A stretch of 6,152 bases of DNA from Oscillospiraceae bacterium (GTDB lineage Bacteria > Bacillota > Clostridia > Oscillospirales > Ruminococcaceae). The notes below the pieces were generated by a model. It was not told the origin of the DNA, searched no databases, and saw nothing but the letters and a program-made list of their open reading frames with translations. This document shows positions 1 through 4,398 of this stretch, one piece after another. Position numbers and translations under genes: made by a program. Each line of letters starts with the position of its first letter. Position 1 is the stretch's first letter. Location of the stretch: contig JAITVF010000174.1 of the NCBI GenBank assembly GCA_031285945.1, forward strand, positions 1-6,152, read 5' to 3'.

Positions 1-1
1 C

Positions 2-562
2 GGAATAGCCGGGTACAACTACGCCGCTAAAATCCGCGACTGCTACAACGCGGCCAAAATTACCGGCAGCGCCAACATTGGCGGAATAGTCGGCGTAAAC
101 CGGGACAGCGCCACCTTAAGCGGCAGCTACAACGCGGGAACCGTTGCGGGCGGCGATTCTAACACCGGAGCCGTGGCAGGGGTAAATATGGATGGAACTA
201 TAACCAATACCTACTATCTGGCCGACACTGCCGCCTATGGTATTGGTACGGGAGAAGGCACTGCGACAGTTAAGAGCAGCGCCGAGATGAGCTCGGGCCA
301 GATGGTGGCCGACCTGGCCGCCGGGGGTGAGACCTCGCCCTGGACGGCGGGCAGCGGGTTTTATACCTACCCCATGCTGAGCGCGCCTGCCCGGGCGGAG
401 GCAGCAGACGAGACTGCGGCCAGCTCTCCTGACAGCTCTTCTTCACAGGCTGAGCCGCCTCAGGCCCCGCCCTCACAGGCGGCGGTCGAGCCGACCCCGC
501 CGACCGCTCCCACCCCGCCGACACAGCCGCAGGTGATCGAGGGAAGCGGCACGGCGGCGTAG
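2..562 (+). CDS. GLUG-repeat surface/secreted protein, C-terminal end (5' partial)
   Basis: This frame is open from the left edge to the TAG at 560-562, giving the last 186 residues of a larger protein. Residues 1-80 hold degenerate GLUG-type repeats of about 25 residues, with the pattern GGIVGxN...SGSYNAGTV followed by GAVAGVN...TITNTYY. They lead into the usual end of such domains: KSSAEMSSGQMVADL, a Trp, then YPMLS. GLUG repeats are known from extracellular and adhesin-like proteins of gut Bacillota and form a beta-helix-like stalk. After about residue 128 the chain becomes a low-complexity Ser/Pro/Thr/Ala/Gln tail (PTPPTAPTPPTQPQ) and stops at GSGTAA. There is no LPXTG motif, terminal hydrophobic segment or SLH domain in the visible part, so any anchor or signal peptide must lie upstream. 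Function beyond a surface or secreted location cannot be assigned. Confidence 0.8.
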   Translation, partial: GIAGYNYAAKIRDCYNAAKITGSANIGGIVGVNRDSATLSGSYNAGTVAGGDSNTGAVAGVNMDGTITNTYYLADTAAYGIGTGEGTATVKSSAEMSSGQMVADLAAGGETSPWTAGSGFYTYPMLSAPARAEAADETAASSPDSSSSQAEPPQAPPSQAAVEPTPPTAPTPPTQPQVIEGSGTAA

Positions 563-564
563 GC

Positions 565-597
565 CTTTGTTATTATTGCATGGCAATAATAACAAAG
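565..597. terminator. Hairpin after the GLUG gene, probable terminator
   Basis: A perfect 15-bp inverted repeat (565-579 with 583-597) around a 3-nt ATG loop begins 3 nt after the stop codon. The stem is AT-rich and its arms carry T-runs, but no long separate U-tract follows. It sits between convergent genes and could stop transcripts from either side. Its role as a terminator is inferred from position and symmetry. Confidence 0.55.
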
Positions 598-598
598 A

Positions 599-631
599 CA
601 GAACCGCGGCAAGTAAAAAGCCGCGGTTCTG
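599..631. terminator. Second hairpin between convergent genes, probable terminator of the minus-strand pair
   Basis: A perfect 12-bp GC-rich stem, CAGAACCGCGGC (599-610) with its complement at 620-631, encloses a 9-nt A-rich loop. Read on the minus strand it lies about 40 nt past the stop of the coat gene ending at 672. The loop then reads TTTTTACTT, and the sequence after the stem reads TCTTTGTTATTATT, a broken U-tract. It is directly adjacent to the hairpin at 565-597, giving a tandem arrangement. Confidence 0.6.
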
Positions 632-671
632 TTCATGCTAAAACCGGTATAGCTAAAGCCTTTTAGTCTTA

Positions 672-941
672 TTAGAACGTTGCTCCGAGATAATGCTGCT
701 TTACCTGATTTACCTTGCCCTGGTCGGCGGGCTCGGTCTGGTACCAGCCGCGCTTGTTCATTTCGCAAAAAACCTCGTGCTGAATCTGGTGCTCTTCGTT
801 TAGGATGTTGAGCAGATCGGTTTTGAGGTTGGGGCAGGCGCATTCGTTTGCCACAGTGTTGTACCCGCTTGTGATAAACTTCTGGCTTGAGAGAACATCG
901 GTCATCATTTCCTTATCCTGGTACTGCGTGCTCCCGTTCAT
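672..941 (-). CDS. CotF-family spore coat protein (89 aa)
   Basis: Complete 89-residue protein matching the Coat_F (CotF) family. Features seen are QDKEMMTDVLSSQKFITSGYN at about residues 8-28, N32-E33, then ILNEEHQIQHEVFCEMNKRGWY at about residues 46-67, with the family's typical helical E/H-rich core and M..KGWY-like ending. The family forms small ferritin-like helical proteins of the endospore coat, made in the mother cell. Three Cys (C34, C36, C59) could take part in coat cross-linking, which is inference. The start ATG (939-941) has a strong Shine-Dalgarno AGGAGGGG at 947-954 with a 5-nt spacer. It follows the 61-residue gene at 953-1138 on the same strand, probably as a two-gene sporulation operon. 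No sporulation sigma-factor promoter could be recognised with confidence. Family confidence is high, but the exact coat role is unknown. Confidence 0.85.
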   Translation of the reverse strand: MNGSTQYQDKEMMTDVLSSQKFITSGYNTVANECACPNLKTDLLNILNEEHQIQHEVFCEMNKRGWYQTEPADQGKVNQVKQHYLGATF

Positions 942-946
942 TTAAG

Positions 947-954
947 CCCCTCCT
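947..954 (-). promoter_or_regulatory. Shine-Dalgarno overlapping upstream stop codon
   Basis: On the minus strand AGGAGGGG occupies 954-947 and its first two bases are part of the TAG stop (955-953) of the upstream 61-residue gene. Ribosomes ending there are well placed to start the 89-residue gene, so translational coupling of the pair is likely. This site also decides the ATG at 939-941 as the start. Confidence 0.75.
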
Positions 955-1138
955 AACTCAGGTGACCCATCAGGGTATTGAAGTGGGTTTGGTGCTTTGC
1001 GGCAATGTCGGTGCACTTTTGCTTTATTACCATGTCTTGGGAATTTTCGGAATACATCTTATACTTTTTAATAAGGTTTTGCTCCGCGCCCAATTGATCC
1101 TGTATTGCCGAGAGCTCCTTTGTCGTAAGACCGGCCAT
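953..1138 (-). CDS. Small ferritin-like spore-coat-associated protein (61 aa)
   Basis: Complete 61-residue protein beginning MAGLTTKELSAIQDQLGAEQ. It resembles the short two-helix proteins that commonly precede a CotF-like gene in Clostridia (general knowledge, not searched here). The visible pattern is TTKELS, an E19-Q20 pair in helix 1, and AAKHQTHF at residues 46-53 in helix 2, a half-ferritin-like helical hairpin. A single Cys is at residue 42. The start is supported by an AGGGGGG Shine-Dalgarno at 1146-1152 on the minus strand, 7 nt from the ATG. Its stop overlaps the ribosome site of the downstream coat gene, so the two are probably made together in equal amounts and may interact. A mother-cell, late-sporulation role is inferred from family and neighbour, not from a visible promoter. 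Confidence 0.75.
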   Translation of the reverse strand: MAGLTTKELSAIQDQLGAEQNLIKKYKMYSENSQDMVIKQKCTDIAAKHQTHFNTLMGHLS

Positions 1139-1193
1139 GCCTTTTCCCCCCTGGTTTGAGGTTATTCGCGCCGCACCGGCAGTAAAAAAGGCG

Positions 1194-1221
1194 ATGCCGA
1201 TTATCTGCGGATAAATGGCAT
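1194..1221. repeat. Imperfect 28-bp dyad upstream of the coat gene pair
   Basis: ATGCC (1194-1198) pairs with GGCAT (1217-1221), and TTATC (1201-1205) with GATAA (1210-1214). A 2x2 mismatch separates the two stems and the tip is TGCG. It lies 56 bp upstream of the start of the 61-residue coat gene on the minus strand, a position suiting an operator or a leader hairpin. The function is not known. Confidence 0.4.
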
Positions 1222-1225
1222 GATT

Positions 1226-1245
1226 GCGTTATAAACGCGTTTTTT
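1226..1245 (+). repeat. Short hairpin followed by six T
   Basis: GCGTT (1226-1230) and AACGC (1234-1238) form a 5-bp stem with an ATA loop. Then come G and six T (1240-1245), a weak intrinsic-terminator shape on the plus strand. No plus-strand gene ends here, so it would only make sense as the end of an unrecognised small RNA. It could equally be chance. Confidence 0.25.
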
Positions 1246-1292
1246 CGCGCCGGAGCGGCACAATAATATTTTGCCCGGCGTCTTTACGCTTT

Positions 1293-1316
1293 AAATATAA
1301 GCCTGCGCTTTTATTT
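1293..1316. repeat. Imperfect inverted repeat, AT-rich stem-loop
   Basis: AAATATAAGC (1293-1302) is complementary to GCTTTTATTT (1307-1316) except for one position, with a CTGC tip. No associated gene end or known motif was recognised. Confidence 0.35.
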
Positions 1317-1384
1317 AGTGGAGCAAATAGCAATTTTTATTCTTTTGTTACCGTGATAAGATTTTTTTGCCTTTATTGCCGCGT

Positions 1385-1396
1385 AGGATATATCCT
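1385..1396. repeat. 12-bp perfect palindrome AGGATATATCCT
   Basis: A perfect self-complementary 12-mer lies about 180 bp upstream of the cheV start. It could be an operator half-site pair for a dimeric regulator, but only one copy is visible and no factor can be named. Confidence 0.3.
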
Positions 1397-1564
1397 CCGA
1401 TCGCGCTTACTGGAATGATTTACCTATGAAAAAAATATATATTTGGTCGAAAAGATATTTGAGGGCGGTTTTGCCAGCTTTTTCCCGCTAATTCTTTCAA
1501 TTGACGCGTCTGCGGGTAAATTTGCGTTTCGTCGGGGCATAATTGCTGTATGTAAGAGTTATGC

Positions 1565-1570
1565 GGGAGG
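1565..1570 (+). promoter_or_regulatory. Shine-Dalgarno that fixes the cheV start
   Basis: GGGAGG stands 8 nt before ATG 1579. The in-frame TTG at 1543 has no comparable site, so ATG 1579 is the preferred start. Confidence 0.8.
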
Positions 1571-1578
1571 TATTGTTT

Positions 1579-2511
1579 ATGGCTATCAGCAACAGCAAGC
1601 AAACGGAGATCCTGCTGGAATCGGGCACAAACGAGCTTGAAATTATGGAGTTTACCATCAGCGGCGAGCTCTTTGGCATCAATGTGGCCAAGGTACGGGA
1701 AATTATGACTATAAGCCCGGTAAAGCAGATGCAGCACGCCCACCCGTCAATAGAAGGTATATACAAGCCGCGCGACGAGGTGATAACCGTAATCGACCTC
1801 GCTAAATACCTGGGGCTGCCACCCTCTGAAAACAATGAGCGGGATATCTTTATCGTCGCCAATTTCAACAACCTCCACTTTGCCTTTCACGTTCACACGG
1901 TAGTGGGGATCGACAGAATTTCCTGGAAGCAGATTCAAAAGCCCGACCCCATCATCTACGGCGGGGAGGACGGCGTGGCCACCGGCATAGCCCAGTTCCA
2001 CGACAGGCTTATCACGATACTCGACTTTGAAAAGATCATAGCCGAAATTTCGCCCCAGACAAGCATACAGGTAAGCGACCTCGACAAGCTGGGCCCCCGA
2101 AAGGAACGGGCCGACAAGCCGATACTGATCGCCGAGGACTCTATGCTCCTGGCCAAAATGATAGTAGAGTCGCTGCATAAGGCTGGCTACGTAAACACCG
2201 TAAAGACAAACAACGGCGAGGAGGCCTGGAGCTACCTCCAGGAGGTCAGGGCCGACTCGGCCGACGGTGTTTTAAACCACGTATCCTGCCTTATAACCGA
2301 TATAGAAATGCCTCTGATGGACGGCCACCGCCTCACAAAAATGGTCAAGGAGGACGCGGTCCTCAGCAAGATACCCGTGATACTCTTTTCCTCACTTATA
2401 AACGAGGAGATGCGGATAAAGGGCAGCGAGCTCGGCGCCGACGGCCAGATGTCCAAGCCCGAGATAGCCAATCTCGTCTCACTTGTGGACAGGCTGACCG
2501 AAGCGCGGTAA
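1579..2511 (+). CDS. cheV: CheV chemotaxis coupling protein (CheW-receiver fusion)
   Basis: Complete protein of 310 residues, close to the usual CheV length of about 300. Residues ~17-150 form a CheW-type domain (LEIMEFTISGELFGINVAKVREI, then an IEGIYKPR loop and VITVIDLAKYLGL), which couples CheA to chemoreceptors at the membrane-associated array. A linker of roughly 25 residues leads to a receiver domain at ~181-305. All receiver residues are present: the acidic pair E186-D187 (LIAEDS), the phospho-acceptor D241 (ITDIEMPLMDG), S271 in the Thr/Ser switch position (ILFSS) and K293 (MSKPE). It should therefore be phosphorylated by CheA and act in adaptation, as known for Bacillus subtilis CheV. 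The gene stands alone, with its own ribosome site and a strong terminator. No other chemotaxis or flagellar gene is in the window. Assignment is firm; which receptors it serves is unknown. Confidence 0.95.
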   Translation: MAISNSKQTEILLESGTNELEIMEFTISGELFGINVAKVREIMTISPVKQMQHAHPSIEGIYKPRDEVITVIDLAKYLGLPPSENNERDIFIVANFNNLHFAFHVHTVVGIDRISWKQIQKPDPIIYGGEDGVATGIAQFHDRLITILDFEKIIAEISPQTSIQVSDLDKLGPRKERADKPILIAEDSMLLAKMIVESLHKAGYVNTVKTNNGEEAWSYLQEVRADSADGVLNHVSCLITDIEMPLMDGHRLTKMVKEDAVLSKIPVILFSSLINEEMRIKGSELGADGQMSKPEIANLVSLVDRLTEAR

Positions 2512-2512
2512 T

Positions 2513-2555
2513 ATAAACAAGGGCCTCCCGGCAATGACGGGGGGCCCTTGTTTAT
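2513..2555 (+). terminator. Strong hairpin terminator after cheV
   Basis: An 18-bp stem (2513-2530 with 2538-2555), fully paired apart from one T-G wobble, has a 7-nt loop and begins 2 nt after the cheV stop. The GC-rich top and the descending TTGTTTAT arm give the usual intrinsic-terminator shape. The ascending arm is AAACAA-rich, so it may work in both directions. It separates cheV from the rsmD operon. Confidence 0.85.
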
Positions 2556-2735
2556 GGCGCGGCGTGTGTTTTGACCCGCGCCCGCGCTATTTTCAGGCCG
2601 CGTATAGCTTTTTGATATATTATGTTATCAATACTAACAAAACGGCTAAAATATTCCGCAAAGTTTTTATATGCCGATAAGCTTATGTTTAAGCGAAAAA
2701 CTCAAGATCTCAAAGCATTTGCCGCAATCCGCCGG

Positions 2736-2764
2736 TTGACATCGCGGAATTTTTTGCGCATAAT
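2736..2764 (+). promoter_or_regulatory. Sigma-A type promoter of the rsmD-coaD operon
   Basis: A perfect -35 box TTGACA (2736-2741), a 17-bp spacer and a -10 box CATAAT (2759-2764, 5 of 6 matches) predict transcription starting near 2771, about 32 nt before the rsmD ATG. This is the best promoter in the window and suggests constitutive vegetative expression. AT-rich sequence at 2610-2670, including the short dyad TTGATA...TATCAA (2612-2631), lies upstream and could help or regulate it. Confidence 0.8.
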
Positions 2765-2802
2765 ATAAGCAGGTGTTTATTACAGAAACCGGAGCGTCCG
2801 CA

Positions 2803-3339
2803 ATGAGAGTTATTACCGGCAGCGCCCGGGGCCGCCGTTTAAGGGCTCCGGCGGGGGAGGCTGTGAGGCCAACCTCGGCAATTGTCAAAGAGGCCATATT
2901 TTCCGCCGTTCAGTTCGGGGTGGAGGGGGCGCATGTCCTCGACCTCTTCGCGGGCTCGGGCCAGATGGGGATCGAGGCCCTCTCCAGGGGCGCCCGGGGC
3001 TGCGTCTTTGTGGATAACTCAAAGGAAAGCTTGAATATTCTGCGTGAGAATCTCGAGGCGACGGGCCCCTGGCCGACCGGAAGAGTCACCCCCGCCGACG
3101 CTGTTAGCTTTCTTCGCGGCTACAGGGGAGACCCCTTCGACCTTGCCTTTCTCGACCCGCCCTACGGGGCGGGGCTTCTTAAAACGGCGCTGCCCCTCAC
3201 GGCGGGGCTTATGAGCGAGGGCGGCGTCATTTTCTGCGAAACCGATTGTGAAACAAAGCTGCCCGAAGGCTGCGGCGAGCTTATCCTGCAAAAAGAATAC
3301 CGCTACGGAAAAATCAAAGTCGCAAAATATACCCGATAA
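2803..3339 (+). CDS. rsmD: 16S rRNA (guanine(966)-N(2))-methyltransferase RsmD
   Basis: Complete protein of 178 residues, typical for RsmD. It transfers a methyl group from S-adenosylmethionine to N2 of G966 (E. coli numbering) of 16S rRNA during 30S assembly in the cytoplasm. The N-terminus MRVITGSARGRRL and the VRPTSAIVKEAIF segment (about 23-35) are family hallmarks. The SAM-binding motif I is LDLFAGSGQMGIEALSRGA (about 46-64), and the catalytic DPPY tetrapeptide of N2-guanine methyltransferases is at D118-Y121. ATG 2803 is chosen over the in-frame GTG 2773. It has GGAG at 2791-2794 with 8-nt spacing and begins with the family's MRVI, whereas 2773 lies almost at the predicted transcription start. 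It is first in the operon and is followed 24 nt later by coaD, the common Bacillota arrangement. Confidence 0.96.
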   Translation: MRVITGSARGRRLRAPAGEAVRPTSAIVKEAIFSAVQFGVEGAHVLDLFAGSGQMGIEALSRGARGCVFVDNSKESLNILRENLEATGPWPTGRVTPADAVSFLRGYRGDPFDLAFLDPPYGAGLLKTALPLTAGLMSEGGVIFCETDCETKLPEGCGELILQKEYRYGKIKVAKYTR

Positions 3340-3363
3340 TTTTATAATGGAGTCTACACGCGT

Positions 3364-3864
3364 ATGTCAACAGTCGTTTGCCCGGGCAGCTTCGACCCGG
3401 TTACTCGCGGGCACCTTGATATCATTACAAGGGCGAGCAGAATGTTCGAGCGGGTTATTGCGCTGGTTATTATCAACGTCAGTAAAACCCCGGCCTTTTC
3501 CTATGAGGAAAGGGTGGCCATGCTCCGAAAGGCCGTTTCGCACCTCAAGAACGTAGAGGTTGACTCCTATCACGGGCTTTTGGCCGATTACGTGCGAGAC
3601 TGCGGGGCTATAGCCATCTGTAAGGGACTCAGGGCCATGAGCGACTTCGAGTACGAGTTCCAGATGGCCCTCACCAACAAAAAGCTGGTGCCCGAGGCCG
3701 ACACAGTCTTTTTGACCACCCGGGCGGAAAACATGTATCTGAGCTCAAGCCTTGTAAAACAGGTGGCCGCTTTCGGCGGCGACATTTCGGGCTTTGTGCC
3801 GCCGGAGGTTCTTAAGGATATCCGCCAACGGCTCTGCCCCGGCAAAGAAAGGGATCAGGGATGA
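3364..3864 (+). CDS. coaD: Phosphopantetheine adenylyltransferase (CoaD)
   Basis: Complete protein of 166 residues, the normal size for bacterial PPAT. It converts 4'-phosphopantetheine plus ATP to dephospho-CoA and pyrophosphate, the penultimate step of coenzyme A synthesis in the cytoplasm, and is usually a hexamer. Visible hallmarks are CPGSFDPVTRGHLDII (residues 6-21), with the T/HxGH nucleotidyltransferase motif at T14-H17; KGLRAMSDFEYEFQMA (about 87-102), with R90 for nucleotide binding; and the ISSxxx(R/K)-like YLSSSLVKQVA at 125-135. The start has GGAG at 3349-3352 with an 11-nt spacer, slightly long. Its TGA overlaps the ATG of the next gene (ATGA, 3861-3864), indicating translational coupling. 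Production from the promoter at 2736 together with rsmD is inferred. Confidence 0.97.
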   Translation: MSTVVCPGSFDPVTRGHLDIITRASRMFERVIALVIINVSKTPAFSYEERVAMLRKAVSHLKNVEVDSYHGLLADYVRDCGAIAICKGLRAMSDFEYEFQMALTNKKLVPEADTVFLTTRAENMYLSSSLVKQVAAFGGDISGFVPPEVLKDIRQRLCPGKERDQG

Positions 3865-4340
3865 ATATAGAAGAAGTGCTGGATCTTCTTGACGAGCTGC
3901 TGGACAAGGCCTGGAGCTTTCCGCTCTCGGGTGGCAGGTGCGTAGTGGACGCCGACAGGGTGCGCGAGTATATCGACGATATCCGCATCAACCTCCCTGG
4001 CGAGGTCAGGCAGGCAAAGGCGATAGTAAGGGATCGGGCCGAGATAATCGACACCGCCCATAAAGAGGCGGACGCCGTTATCCGCAAGGCCGAGGAGCGT
4101 GCAAAAACAATTCTCGCCAAAGAGGAAATTGTAACTAAGGCCCGCGAAAAGGCCTCGGAGATAATATCACAGACCCAGATGCAGGCCCGGGAAATGCGCT
4201 CGGCTGCCCAGACCTTTTCAGACGACGTTTTGCGCTCGGCCGAGGAGGTTATGCAAAAATCCCTGAGCGAGCTCAGGGCCACCCGTCAGGCGATCAGAGG
4301 CCGAAAGCCCGCCAGACCGCCTATACCCAGGGAAGAATAA
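3861..4340 (+). CDS. coaD-coupled helical protein, DivIVA/ATP-synthase-b-like (159 aa)
   Basis: Complete 159-residue protein of a family I recall following coaD in Clostridia, usually labelled 'ATPase' or hypothetical without experimental support. Residues 1-45 are a conserved-looking head: EEVLDLLDELLDKAW, then PLSGGRCVVDADRVREYIDDIRINLP. Residues ~47-145 are one long amphipathic helix rich in Ala, Glu, Lys and Arg (VRQAKAIVRDRAEII, EADAVIRKAEERAKTI, AREKASEIISQTQ), like ATP synthase subunit b/E stalks or the C-terminal half of DivIVA. No Walker motif, catalytic site, signal peptide or membrane segment is visible, so an ATPase label is not supported. The tail (~146-159) is basic and Pro-rich. 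The ATG overlaps the coaD stop and has AAAGGG at 3848-3853, 7 nt away. A scaffold or coiled-coil partner role is inference. The downstream coiled-coil gene is the likeliest partner. Confidence 0.85.
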   Translation: MNIEEVLDLLDELLDKAWSFPLSGGRCVVDADRVREYIDDIRINLPGEVRQAKAIVRDRAEIIDTAHKEADAVIRKAEERAKTILAKEEIVTKAREKASEIISQTQMQAREMRSAAQTFSDDVLRSAEEVMQKSLSELRATRQAIRGRKPARPPIPREE

Positions 4341-4384
4341 GATTTATGCCCGCCCGCCGGAAAAATCCGCCGGCGCGGCCGGGG

Positions 4385-4391
4385 AAAGGGG
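4385..4391 (+). promoter_or_regulatory. Shine-Dalgarno that fixes a GTG start
   Basis: AAAGGGG ends 7 nt before GTG 4399. The frame is open upstream to beyond the previous stop but has no ATG or GTG with a better site, so this purine-rich run decides the start of the large coiled-coil gene. No terminator or promoter is visible in the 58-nt gap after 4340, so co-transcription with the preceding genes is likely. Confidence 0.6.
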
Positions 4392-4398
4392 CCAGTCT

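Larger units (their letters stand above)
1139..1578. other. 440-bp divergent intergenic region
   Basis: This lies between the minus-strand coat pair and the plus-strand cheV. It is clearly AT-richer than the coding regions, particularly 1285-1380 and 1425-1460, and contains no ORF with recognisable features. It holds the ribosome sites of both flanking genes, the inverted repeats listed separately (1194-1221, 1226-1245, 1293-1316, 1385-1396), and T-runs at 1240-1245 and 1362-1368. It must contain the promoters for both directions, but I could not pick a convincing sigma-A, sigma-D or sporulation-sigma match. Confidence 0.6.

Noticed and set aside
1426..1491. Possible 21-codon ORF starting MKKIYIW
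   Set aside because: No good ribosome site, no recognisable features, and it lies in AT-rich intergenic DNA. It is too short to support.
1501..1506. TTGACG as a -35 box for cheV
   Set aside because: No acceptable -10 hexamer 16-18 bp downstream.
1543..1578. TTG start extending CheV by 12 residues
   Set aside because: No Shine-Dalgarno at suitable spacing. ATG 1579 has GGGAGG at 8 nt and begins a normal-length CheV.
2673..2680. GCCGATAA, identical to the motility sigma-D -10 box
   Set aside because: No TAAA -35 box lies about 15 bp upstream (the nearest is 22 bp away), and the next gene is housekeeping rsmD with a good sigma-A promoter closer by.
2773..2802. GTG start extending RsmD by 10 residues
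   Set aside because: It lies within about 2 nt of the predicted transcription start and has no ribosome site. The family normally starts at MRVI, which is ATG 2803.
3812..4282. 156-residue minus-strand open frame
   Set aside because: Antisense of the helical 159-residue gene, with a Ser/Ala/Arg composition typical of a shadow frame.
4356..4374. GCCGG...CCGGC hairpin between the 159-residue gene and the coiled-coil gene
   Set aside because: Only a 5-bp stem with no T-run. It is more likely chance in GC-rich DNA than a terminator.
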